Shown here one piece after another: positions 30,591-38,350 of a stretch of 64,000 nt of DNA. Below the pieces are notes generated by a model. It saw only the letters and a list, made by a program, of their open reading frames with translations, did not search any database and had not been told where the DNA came from. Positions within the stretch are counted from its first letter, which is position 1, and the number at the start of each line of letters is the position of its first letter. Origin of the DNA: UBA1479 sp963976055 (GTDB lineage: Bacteria; Pseudomonadota; Alphaproteobacteria; Rhodospirillales; Casp-alpha2); the NCBI GenBank assembly GCA_963976055.1, contig CAXBJB010000009.1:1-64000 (forward strand), read 5' to 3'. A program made the translations under genes and the position numbers.

Positions 30591-32279
30591 CTAGGCGGCC
30601 CGGACGTCGTTCAGGAACCGCTCCACGACGAGGCGAAGGTTCGTCGCATTCTCGCTGAGATTACGGGACACGCCGAGAACCTTCTCTGAGGCCAAACCGG
30701 TATCGTTGGCGGCCTGGTTGACCGTGAGGATGGTCGACGTCATTTCCTTCGTCCCCGCGGCGGCTTGTTCAACGTTGCGGGCAATTTCTTGCGTCGCGGC
30801 CTGCTGTTCCTCGATCGCGGCGGCGATGCCGGTGGCGATATCGTGAATTTCCGAGATCACCGTGGCGATGCCTTCTGTGGCGGCGACAGCCTGTTCCGTC
30901 GAGTTCTGGATACCGCTGATCTGTTGGGCGATTTCGTCGGTTGCCCGTGCGGTTTGATTGGCCAGATTCTTGACCTCGCTGGCGACCACGGCAAAGCCCT
31001 TGCCGGCCTCGCCGGCGCGGGCCGCTTCGATCGTTGCGTTGAGGGCCAGAAGGTTGGTTTTCTCCGCAATGTCGGTGATCAGGGCCAAGACATCGCCGAT
31101 CCGCTTCGCCGAGGCGGCAAGATCGGAGACCGTCTGCCGGGTCGTGCGGGTCTGGTCGACTGCGTCCCGCGTGATCTGGCTGGACCGCGAGACCTATCTG
31201 CTGATCTCCTGGATCGAACTGGTCAGTTCTTCGGTCGCGCTGGCCACGGTGGTGACGTTGTCCGACGTCTGTTCCGAAGCCGAAGCCACGGTGCCCGCCT
31301 GATGGGCGGTGTTCTCCGCGGTCGTCGACATCGCCTGGGCGGTCTGCTCCATATCGGTGGTCGAAGTCGTGACGACAGCCAGCACTTTCGAAATGGATGC
31401 ATCGAAGTCGTGCGTCAACTGATCGACTCGCTGGGTGCGTTCTGCGCGCGCCTGTTGGTCGCGGCGTTGTTCCTCGGCCAATTGGTCGGCCTTGACCATG
31501 GTGTCCTTGAACACCTGCACGGCGGCGGCCATGCGGCCGATTTCGTCGCCGCGGTCGGTCGCCGGTACCGGCTTGGTCATGTCACCGGCGGCCAGCACGC
31601 CCATGAATTCCGTCATCTCGCCGATCGGGCGGGTAATTGAGCGGGAAACCATCACGAGAAGGCCCGCCATGAGACAGATCACCACGGCGCCTGCGGCCCC
31701 CATGGTAATGACCTGCCGATGGAACGCGGCCTCGACGTCGTCGACATAGACACCCGAGCCGATGACCCATCCCCAGGGCTTGAAACCGGAAACGAAGGAT
31801 ATCTTTTCGACCGGTTCATCGAAACCGGGTTTCGGCCAATGGTAGTTGACCGTGCCGCGGTCCTTGGACTTCACGACCTCGATCATTTCGTGGAACAGCG
31901 CGACGCCGTTCGGGTCCTTGAAGTCGATCAGGTTCTTACCGTCTAACTTTGGTTTGATGGGATGCATCAGCATCACGCCGGCCATGTCGTTGATCCAGAA
32001 ATATTCACCGTCGCCGTAGCGCAGCTTCTTGATCTCGGCGACGGCGCCGGCTCGGGCTTGTTCTTCGGTCAGGTCTCCGCTTCGGCTGCGTTCTTCAAAG
32101 CTTTTTGCGACGCCTTCTGCCAATTGGACGGCGTGCTGGATGTCCTGGGTGCGGGATTCATAGAGCTTGTCGCGGAATTCGATCAGATTCAGGGCAAACA
32201 GAACCACTGTGCCGACGATGACCAAAGGAATGATCAAAGCAAGCTTTGCGCCGATGGTAAGGTGGGTTAGACGAACCAT
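30591..32279 (-). pseudogene. Methyl-accepting chemotaxis protein interrupted by an in-frame amber codon
   Basis: Full length would be 562 codons. The N-terminal part (361 aa) has a membrane helix, a periplasmic sCache_2 domain (YGDGEYFWINDMAGVMLMHP), a second helix and HAMP (SRSITRPIGEM), then the start of the signalling domain. TAG at 31194-31196 is codon 362. The same frame continues without other stops through the tip (ALITDIAEKTNLLALNATIEA) and C-terminal methylation helix to 30591. The sequence around it (EISR-stop-VSRSSQITRDAVDQT) reads normally if the stop is Gln, so a single CAG-to-TAG change explains it. The signalling tip is lost unless the codon is read through, or it is a sequencing error. 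Confidence 0.85.
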
Positions 32280-32489
32280 GTTATTGTCTCCGAACTGTTT
32301 TTTTGGGCGTCGATCATGGCGAATGCGGTCGATGCGGTCCCAAAGGGGTGATCTGCGGGGTGCTCAATGCGGATGCCTGTGCCGCAGGATTTCCGCAGCT
32401 ATGTTGCAGTGCACACATTCATTGGCGAATAAGCAATTAGCGTGCCAACCGGGACGGCATGGCCCTTCCGGGAGAACGGACGGAGTCGA

Positions 32490-32518
32490 AAAAAAGCCCG
32501 CCTTGTCGGCGGGCTTTT
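32490..32518 (-). terminator. Rho-independent terminator
   Basis: GCCCGCC (32496-32502) and GGCGGGC (32508-32514) form a 7-bp stem flanked by A and T runs; on the minus strand the U-run is seven long, so it ends the monooxygenase-fold gene. It may work both ways. Confidence 0.85.
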
Positions 32519-32545
32519 GAACGGCGAGATGTCTGTCGTCCGGCG

Positions 32546-32842
32546 TCAGATATGCACCGTCGTCATCTCGATGTGGCGGTCGGCGATCAGGTCGGCGCCG
32601 GCGTCGCGGAACTTCAGGTAATGGGGTTCCTGACGGTGGGAATCCAGGGCCGCCTCGTTGGTATAGACTTCATAGAAGAAGAAGGTGTCCGGATCGTCCT
32701 TCGCCGTCATGACGCGGAATTCGTGGCAGTTGGGTTCGTCCCGCATCGCGGCGACGGCGTTCTCCATGATGATCGGCATGAAGTCCTTGCCCTTTCCGGG
32801 CTTGCATTTGATGGTGACGATGATGGCGAATTTCGAGGCCAT
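32546..32842 (-). CDS. Antibiotic biosynthesis monooxygenase (ABM/YgiN-like) domain protein
   Basis: A 98-aa dimeric alpha-beta barrel: FAIIVTIKCKPGKGKDFM, CHEFRVMTAKDDPDTFFFYE and VYTNEAALDSHRQEPHY are the YgiN/ABM signature. Such proteins act as cofactor-free quinone or aromatic monooxygenases or bind small molecules. Start 32842 (MASKFAII) has GGGAGGA upstream. Divergent from rraA-like and hydroxyacid oxidase genes, with an ATTGTGTACAAT operator centred midway. Confidence 0.87.
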   Translation of the reverse strand: MASKFAIIVTIKCKPGKGKDFMPIIMENAVAAMRDEPNCHEFRVMTAKDDPDTFFFYEVYTNEAALDSHRQEPHYLKFRDAGADLIADRHIEMTTVHI

Positions 32843-32910
32843 GTCGGGGGATCCTCCCTTGGGATGTCGGTTGAGAATTTCGTTGGGCGCCACCCATTAG
32901 TGGGTGACAG

Positions 32911-32922
32911 ATTGTGTACAAT
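32911..32922. promoter_or_regulatory. Putative GntR/FCD operator in a divergent promoter
   Basis: ATTGTGTACAAT differs from the ATTGTATACAAT consensus by one base and is placed about 70 bp from both flanking start codons (32842 minus, 32987 plus), so one repressor could control both directions. Confidence 0.6.
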
Positions 32923-32986
32923 TTTCCAATATGCGCGCCATAACACAAGCAACAAGAACATCATTCCACCCGGAGGACCCCCTAGC

Positions 32987-33475
32987 ATGAGCGACAAGCC
33001 GCTTTATACGGCGGACCTGTGTGACGACCATCCGGACGTCCGCGTCTGTCAGTTGACGTTCATCGATTTCGCCAAGCGCAGCCATTTCCACGGTCAGATC
33101 ACGACCTTTTCCACCTTTGAGGACAACAAGGGTATTCGCGAGATCCTGGCCGAGGGCGGCAAGGGCCGGGTGCTGGTGGTCGACGGCCGCGCGTCCCGCC
33201 GCCGCGCCCTGACCGGCGGCAACATCGCCGCCGAGGCCGAACAGTACGGCTGGGAAGGTCTCGTCTACAACGGCTGTATCCGCGACCAGCACGAGTTCGT
33301 CGACCTGGACCTGGGCGTCAAGGCCATCGCCGCGACACCCATGCGCCCGCGCGTGGACGGTATCGGGCTGCGCGACGTGGACCTGAATTTCGGCGGCATC
33401 GTCATCCGCCCCGGAGAATACCTGTACGCCGACAAGGACGGCGTCATCGTGTCGGAGAAGAAACTACATGACTGA
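32987..33475 (+). CDS. rraA: RraA family protein
   Basis: A 162-aa protein close in length and sequence to E. coli RraA: YTADLCDDHPDVRVCQ, FSTFEDNKGIREILAEGGKG, VLVVDGRASRRRALTGGNIA, GLVYNGCIRDQHEFVDLDLG and FGGIVIRPGEYLYADKDGVI. RraA binds and inhibits RNase E; bacterial members also show 4-hydroxy-4-methyl-2-oxoglutarate aldolase and oxaloacetate decarboxylase activity (Arg and Asp of the CIRD motif). Overlap with the downstream hydroxyacid oxidase gene and a catabolic-type operator favour a metabolic role here. CCCGGAGGAC precedes ATG 32987. Confidence 0.85.
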   Translation: MSDKPLYTADLCDDHPDVRVCQLTFIDFAKRSHFHGQITTFSTFEDNKGIREILAEGGKGRVLVVDGRASRRRALTGGNIAAEAEQYGWEGLVYNGCIRDQHEFVDLDLGVKAIAATPMRPRVDGIGLRDVDLNFGGIVIRPGEYLYADKDGVIVSEKKLHD

Positions 33476-34574
33476 CCAGACCAACGACCTGCCGGACGCC
33501 GTCATCGAGAAGTTCCAGGTGATGCATGAGTTCGCCAAGGCAGCGAAGAAGAACCTGAACAAGAACATCTTCGACTACGTGTTCGGCGGGGCCGAGACCG
33601 AAACCACGGTCAAGCGCAACCGCATGGCCATCGAGACCTATGCCCTGCGCCCGCGCGTGATGCGCGACGTGTCGAAAATGGACGCGGGCAAGGACATTTT
33701 CGGCATGCGGCTCAAGCTGCCGGTATGCCTGGCGCCCATCGGATCACTGCAGCAAATTGCGGCCGGCGGCGGGGCGACGGCGGCCAAGGCCGCGGGCCGA
33801 TTCGGCTGCGCCCATATGCTGTCCAGCGTGTGCGAACCGGGCATGGATGCCGTGGCCGAGGCGGCGCCGGACGCCTGCCGCGTGTTTCAGCTTTACGTGC
33901 GGGGCGACCACGACTGGGTCGACGACAAGGTCCGCCAGGCCCAGGACCTGGGCTACAAGGCCTTCGCCGTGACCATCGACCTGGATGCCTATTCCCGGCG
34001 CGAACGCGACCTGTCCAAACGTTTCGTCACCGCCGGCCGGCAGGCCGCCGTGGGTGAGACGCATCAGGCTAGATTCGACTGGTCCGATGTCGACCGCATC
34101 AAGAAAATCTGCAAGATTCCGTTCATCCTGAAGGGCATTGCCACGGCCGAGGATTCCAGGCTGGCGGTCGAGCACGGCGTCGACGTGGTCTACGTGTCCA
34201 ACCACGGCGGGCGGCAGCTCGACCATGGGCGCGGTTCGCTCGACGTGCTGCCGGAATGCGTGGACGCCGTGGCCGGTAAGGCCAAGGTCTGGGTCGACGG
34301 CGGCTTCACGCGCGGCACGGACGTGGTCAAGGCGATGGCCCTGGGCGCCGACATGGTCGGCCTCGGCCGCCTGCAGGCCCTGGCGCTGGCCGCCGGCGGC
34401 GAGGACGCCCTGGTGCGCATGCTGGACATCCTGGAGCGCGAGGTGCAGATCGCCCTCATGCTGTCCGGCGTCACCGGTTATGACGAACTGGGGCCCGAGT
34501 ACGTTCACAAGGAATATCAGGCCTATCCGCCGCATCAGTTCTCGGCCTTTCCGCTGTTGGACGAAGGCTACTGA
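33468..34574 (+). CDS. FMN-dependent alpha-hydroxyacid dehydrogenase/oxidase
   Basis: A 368-aa TIM-barrel flavoenzyme of the glycolate oxidase, L-lactate dehydrogenase and mandelate dehydrogenase family; it oxidises an L-2-hydroxy acid to a 2-oxo acid. Marks: IFDYVFGGAETETTVKRN at the N-terminus, LPVCLAPIGSLQQIA (FMN binding), FILKGIATAEDSR (active-site Lys), and VSNHGGRQLDHGRGSLDVLPE (catalytic His and Arg), then VWVDGGFTRGTDVVKAMALGA. It overlaps rraA by 8 bp (ATGACTGA), so the two are co-translated. A strong terminator follows. Substrate unknown; lactate, glycolate or mandelate are candidates. Confidence 0.92.
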   Translation: MTDQTNDLPDAVIEKFQVMHEFAKAAKKNLNKNIFDYVFGGAETETTVKRNRMAIETYALRPRVMRDVSKMDAGKDIFGMRLKLPVCLAPIGSLQQIAAGGGATAAKAAGRFGCAHMLSSVCEPGMDAVAEAAPDACRVFQLYVRGDHDWVDDKVRQAQDLGYKAFAVTIDLDAYSRRERDLSKRFVTAGRQAAVGETHQARFDWSDVDRIKKICKIPFILKGIATAEDSRLAVEHGVDVVYVSNHGGRQLDHGRGSLDVLPECVDAVAGKAKVWVDGGFTRGTDVVKAMALGADMVGLGRLQALALAAGGEDALVRMLDILEREVQIALMLSGVTGYDELGPEYVHKEYQAYPPHQFSAFPLLDEGY

Positions 34575-34604
34575 GCAAGCGTTCGGGACAGCACTTCACA
34601 TACA

Positions 34605-34636
34605 AAAGGCCGGCCTCGTTCCCGAGGCCGGCCTTT
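34605..34636. terminator. Bidirectional terminator between convergent genes
   Basis: Perfect 14-bp stem AAAGGCCGGCCTCG (34605-34618) and its complement (34623-34636), loop TTCC, lying between the hydroxyacid oxidase stop and the convergent beta-hydroxyacid dehydrogenase stop. Confidence 0.88.
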
Positions 34637-34672
34637 AACTTTATGTACCGCCGGAGCGGGAAGGGGGCTGGC

Positions 34673-35557
34673 TCAGCCGATCTTCTTTTCCCCGCCGTCG
34701 CGGATGTACTTGTAGACGACGGTGAAGTCGGAGCCCGGCATGTCCTTCTCGCAGCCGTCAAAAATTTTCGAGACCAGCGTGGCGATGGCGTTGGGCGTAC
34801 CAGCCTTGTCCGAGTTTTCGCGGAACAGACGCACATCCTTGGCCAACAGCTTGGTGAAGAAGCCGGCGTTGAAGTTCTCCGTCATGATCTGATTGGGGAA
34901 CTTGTCGAGGCTGGCCGTGTTCATGCCGGTCGATACGTTGACCACGTCGAGAATCGCCTTCATCTCGACCCCCTGGGACAGACCGAACAGGACCGCTTCC
35001 GTGGTCGCGGTCGTCGCCGTGGCCGACAGGAAGTTGTTGAGCATCTTCACGACCTGGCCCTGGCCGGGCTTTTCGCCGACATGGAACGGGTTCTTGGCGA
35101 AGGCCTTGAACACGTCCATATGGGCGTCGAACACGTCCTTGGGGCCGGATCCCATGATCGCGACGGTGCCGGCGATGGCGCCCTTGCGGCCGCCCGACAC
35201 GGGTGCGTCGATATAGGTGATCTCGGCGTCGGTGAAGATCTTGTCGATGTCCTGGGCGGCGGCCAGGCCGATGGTCGACAGGTCGACCACGACCGAGGTC
35301 TTGCGGTCGTTGACCTGGACGATCTCCTTGGCGACCGACGTGCAGATGGGGCCGTCGGGCAGGGACAGGAACACGGTGTCCGCATTGGCCAGCACGCCGG
35401 CCAGGCTGTCGTGGGCGATGGCCTTTTCATGGGCCCGGTCCTTGGTCCCGGCGGCGTCGTAGACGTGAACGGGCAGGCCCGCCTTGGCGATGTTGTCGGC
35501 CATGGGGCCGCCCATCTGGCCCAGGCCGATGAAACCGTAGGTGCGTTGCTCGGCCAT
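34673..35557 (-). CDS. Beta-hydroxyacid dehydrogenase (3-HIBADH/tartronate semialdehyde reductase family)
   Basis: NAD(P)-dependent enzyme of 294 aa. Visible are GFIGLGQMGGPMADNIAKAG (dinucleotide binding), FLSLPDGPICTSV, DAPVSGGRKGAIAGTVAIMG (substrate binding) and GQVVKMLNNFLSATATTATT with the catalytic Lys near residue 172. The family reduces or oxidises 3-hydroxyisobutyrate, tartronate semialdehyde, D-phenylserine-type or sulfolactaldehyde compounds. It starts 3 bp after the CMD gene, forming a two-gene operon under a TGTATACA operator. Confidence 0.9.
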   Translation of the reverse strand: MAEQRTYGFIGLGQMGGPMADNIAKAGLPVHVYDAAGTKDRAHEKAIAHDSLAGVLANADTVFLSLPDGPICTSVAKEIVQVNDRKTSVVVDLSTIGLAAAQDIDKIFTDAEITYIDAPVSGGRKGAIAGTVAIMGSGPKDVFDAHMDVFKAFAKNPFHVGEKPGQGQVVKMLNNFLSATATTATTEAVLFGLSQGVEMKAILDVVNVSTGMNTASLDKFPNQIMTENFNAGFFTKLLAKDVRLFRENSDKAGTPNAIATLVSKIFDGCEKDMPGSDFTVVYKYIRDGGEKKIG

Positions 35558-35560
35558 GCG

Positions 35561-35983
35561 TCAGTCCTCCAGATCGGTTTTGACGTCGATCTTGGAGATG
35601 TCGATGCCCTGTTCGTTGAACACCTCGCGGGCGAGGCGGAAGGCCTCGATGCCGGCGGGAATGCCGCAATAGATGGCGACCTGGGTGCAGATTTCGCGCA
35701 GGTCGGCGACCGTCAGGCCGTTGGTGATGGCGCCCCGGAAATGCAGCTTGAATTCGTGCGGCCGGTTCAGGGCGGCCAGCATGCCCAGATTAAGAATCGA
35801 GCGGTCGCGCTTGGACAGGATTCCTCGACCCCAGCTACCACCCCAGCAGTATTCGGTCACGAATTCCTGGAAGCCGCGGTTGAAATCGTCGGCGCCGCCC
35901 ATGGACTTATCCACATAGGCGTCGCCCAGCACTTCGCGCCGGTACTTCATGCCCATGTCATGCATTTTCGTTGAATTGGCCAT
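35561..35983 (-). CDS. Carboxymuconolactone decarboxylase (CMD/AhpD-like) family protein
   Basis: A 140-aa PcaC-like helical protein: MGMKYRREVLGDAYVDKSM, FVTEYCWGGSWGRGILSKRDRSILNLGMLAAL and HFRGAITNGLTVADLREICTQVAIYCGIPAGIEAFR are the CMD signature with the EIxExxxH-like helix. PcaC decarboxylates 4-carboxymuconolactone in the protocatechuate branch, but many CMD paralogues serve other pathways. Start 35983 (MANSTKMHDMG) has AGGGAG upstream. First gene of an operon with the beta-hydroxyacid dehydrogenase. Confidence 0.88.
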   Translation of the reverse strand: MANSTKMHDMGMKYRREVLGDAYVDKSMGGADDFNRGFQEFVTEYCWGGSWGRGILSKRDRSILNLGMLAALNRPHEFKLHFRGAITNGLTVADLREICTQVAIYCGIPAGIEAFRLAREVFNEQGIDISKIDVKTDLED

Positions 35984-36018
35984 TTTGGATGGTCTCCCTC
36001 GGGTGTTGAAAGTGTCAC

Positions 36019-36030
36019 TTTGTATACATT
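36019..36030. promoter_or_regulatory. Putative GntR/FCD operator (TGTATACA)
   Basis: TTTGTATACATT with core TGTATACA at 36021-36028, centred about 41 bp upstream of the CMD start codon on the minus strand. Confidence 0.55.
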
Positions 36031-36074
36031 CCTGATGAGGGGGCATATACCAGAACGGTTGCGGGGCAAGGCAA

Positions 36075-36097
36075 GTTTTTTGATTCGGTCAAAAAAC
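36075..36097. promoter_or_regulatory. Perfect inverted repeat, 9-bp arms
   Basis: GTTTTTTGA (36075-36083) and TCAAAAAAC (36089-36097) are exact complements separated by TTCGG. It lies between the CMD operon and the Dpp operon and could be an operator or a weak terminator; no family is known to me. Confidence 0.4.
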
Positions 36098-36146
36098 AGC
36101 GGCGGAAAATCTTCGTGTGAAAAGCCAAAATTGAGTTGTGAACCCG

Positions 36147-36175
36147 TTGACAACGGCATGGGGGGCTTCTAGGTT
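36147..36175 (+). promoter_or_regulatory. Possible promoter of the Dpp-type operon
   Basis: A perfect -35 TTGACA (36147-36152) is followed after 17 bp by TAGGTT (36170-36175), a three-of-six match to the -10, about 65 bp upstream of the first ABC gene. Confidence 0.4.
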
Positions 36176-36241
36176 TCCCCCCTAACCCAGGGAGAAAAAC
36201 AAGAAACTCCCGCATCAAAAACAGTGGGAAGGAAACATTCT

Positions 36242-37234
36242 GTGGGGGCACTCCTCGAGATTGACAATCTCCAGACGCATTTCTTTACGTCTGGGGGAAC
36301 CGTTAAAGCTGTTGACGGCGTGTCGTACGACGTCAACGCCGGTGAAACCGTCGCCGTTGTGGGTGAGTCCGGTTCGGGTAAATCCGTTACCGCGCTCAGC
36401 ATTCTGCGTCTGATCCCGAAGCCGCCCGGCGAGATTGTCGGCGGTGAAATCCGTTTCCAAGGCAAGAACCTGGCGTTCTGCACCGAGGACGAGATTCGGG
36501 AAATCCGCGGCCGCGACATTTCCATGATCTTCCAAGAGCCGATGACGTCGCTGAATCCGGTTCTGTCGATCGGCTTGCAGTTGACCGAGCCCATGATGGC
36601 GCATTTGAACATGTCCGAGGCGGAAGCCAAGGAACGCGCGGTCAAGCTTCTGGAACTGGTCGGCATCAACGAACCGCGCCGTCGTATTGAGCAGTATCCG
36701 CACCATCTGTCGGGCGGTATGCGTCAACGCGTCATGATCGCCATGTCGCTGGCGTGTGAACCGAAATTGATCATCGCCGATGAGCCGACGACGGCTCTCG
36801 ACGTGACCATCCAGGCGCAGATTCTGGAGCTGATGAAGAACCTGACCCGCGACATGAACGTGGCGATGATCATCATCACCCATAACCTGGGTGTGGTTGC
36901 GCGCTATGCGGACCGGGTCAACGTCATGTATGCGGGGCGCATCGTCGAAACGGGCAATGCATCGGACATCTATCACCGTCCGCGCCATCCCTACACCCTT
37001 GCGCTGCTCAAGTCCGTGCCGCGCATGGACCGTCCGCGCCAGGCCAAGCTCGATCCCGTCGACGGTCAGCCACCGGATCTCACCCGCCTTGACGGCGGCT
37101 GTTCGTTCCGGCCGCGCTGCAAGTTCGCCATCGACAAGTGCAAGGAATCGTACCCGCCGCTCGAGGAAATGGGTGACAAGCACTTCAGCGCATGTTTCCG
37201 GTCTAAAGAAAGTTTGGCGGAGATCGAACTATGA
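36242..37234 (+). CDS. Peptide ABC transporter ATP-binding protein (DppD/OppD family)
   Basis: A 330-aa ABC ATPase: Walker A GESGSGKSVTALSILRLI, Q-loop QEPMTSLNP, signature LSGGMRQRVMIAMSLA, Walker B LIIADEPTTALDV, and the OppD/DppD C-terminal domain with the cysteine-containing CSFRPRCKFAIDKCKE motif, which in homologues binds an iron-sulfur cluster. GTG 36242 is chosen as start because GGAAGGA is eight bases upstream; GTG 36224 is in frame. Overlaps the next gene by 4 bp. First gene of a five-gene peptide/oligomer uptake operon. Confidence 0.9.
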   Translation: MGALLEIDNLQTHFFTSGGTVKAVDGVSYDVNAGETVAVVGESGSGKSVTALSILRLIPKPPGEIVGGEIRFQGKNLAFCTEDEIREIRGRDISMIFQEPMTSLNPVLSIGLQLTEPMMAHLNMSEAEAKERAVKLLELVGINEPRRRIEQYPHHLSGGMRQRVMIAMSLACEPKLIIADEPTTALDVTIQAQILELMKNLTRDMNVAMIIITHNLGVVARYADRVNVMYAGRIVETGNASDIYHRPRHPYTLALLKSVPRMDRPRQAKLDPVDGQPPDLTRLDGGCSFRPRCKFAIDKCKESYPPLEEMGDKHFSACFRSKESLAEIEL

Positions 37235-38268
37235 ATGAAGCCCAGACACAGGCCGGCGCGGATTACGGCTCTCAGTTCCGCGGTCAGGTTTCCGACGAAG
37301 TCCTGATTACCGTGAAGAACCTGAAGATGCATTTCCCGATCACGGAAGGCATCATCATTCCGCGCAAGGTGGCCGACGTGAAGGCGGTCGACGGCGTCGA
37401 CTTCTACATCCGCAAGGGCGAGACCCTGGGTCTCGTCGGTGAATCCGGCTGCGGCAAGACGACCACAGGACGTTGCATCCTGCGTCTCGAGGATCCGACG
37501 GCCGGCGAAATCATCTACGACGGCAAGGACATCTGTCAGCTTAACAACAAAGATCTGATCGACGTCCGCAAGAAGATCCAGGTCATTTTCCAGGATCCGT
37601 ACAGTTCGTTGAACCCGCGCATGAAGATCGGCGAGATCATCGGCGAGCCGCTGAAGGTTCACGGCATCATCCCCGATGAGGCCAAGCGCCGCGAGCGCAT
37701 CGGTTATCTTCTGGGGCGTTGCGGCCTGCATCCGGATTTCGCCGACCGTTATCCGCACGAAATGTCGGGCGGTCAGCGCCAGCGCGTGGGCATTGCCCGT
37801 GCGCTTGCCATGGAGCCGGAATTCATCATCTGCGACGAAGCCGTTTCGGCGCTCGACGTGTCGATCCAAGCGCAGGTAATCAACCTTCTGGAAGAACTGC
37901 GCGACGAGTTCAAGCTGACCTATCTGTTCATCAGCCATGACCTCTCCGTCGTTCGTCACATCTGCCACCGGGTCGCTGTCATGTACCTGGGCCATATGGT
38001 GGAATTGGCCGACTGCGACGAACTGTTCGACCATCCCCTGCATCCCTATTCGCAGGCGCTACTGGCTGCGGTGCCGATCCCCGATCCGGACCTGGAAAAG
38101 ACCCGCGCACACACGATCATCAAGGGAGAAATTCCCAGCCCGATTAACCCTCCGTCGGGCTGCGTTTTTCACCCCCGCTGTCCTTTAGCTGTGGACTCGT
38201 GTAGCCAAAATATTCCAGACTTCAGAGAAGTGCGACCTGGCCATTGGGTGGCCTGCACGGAGGTGTGA
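37231..38268 (+). CDS. Peptide ABC transporter ATP-binding protein (DppF/OppF family)
   Basis: A 345-aa partner ATPase with Walker A GESGCGKTTTGRCILRLE, Q-loop FQDPYSSLNPRMKIGEI, signature MSGGQRQRVGIARALA, Walker B IICDEAVSALDVSIQAQ, H-loop YLFISHDLSVV and the C-terminal GCVFHPRCPLAVDSCSQ cysteine motif. The heterodimer of this protein with the previous one powers the DppB/DppC-like permease. ATGA overlap gives translational coupling to the upstream gene. Confidence 0.92.
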   Translation: MNEAQTQAGADYGSQFRGQVSDEVLITVKNLKMHFPITEGIIIPRKVADVKAVDGVDFYIRKGETLGLVGESGCGKTTTGRCILRLEDPTAGEIIYDGKDICQLNNKDLIDVRKKIQVIFQDPYSSLNPRMKIGEIIGEPLKVHGIIPDEAKRRERIGYLLGRCGLHPDFADRYPHEMSGGQRQRVGIARALAMEPEFIICDEAVSALDVSIQAQVINLLEELRDEFKLTYLFISHDLSVVRHICHRVAVMYLGHMVELADCDELFDHPLHPYSQALLAAVPIPDPDLEKTRAHTIIKGEIPSPINPPSGCVFHPRCPLAVDSCSQNIPDFREVRPGHWVACTEV

Positions 38269-38350
38269 TCTCCCCCTTTTCAGGGAGGACACAAAAGAGT
38301 GGGGAGTGATCGAACATTCCTCGAACCATAAATGGGTAAGGAGACTTCAC

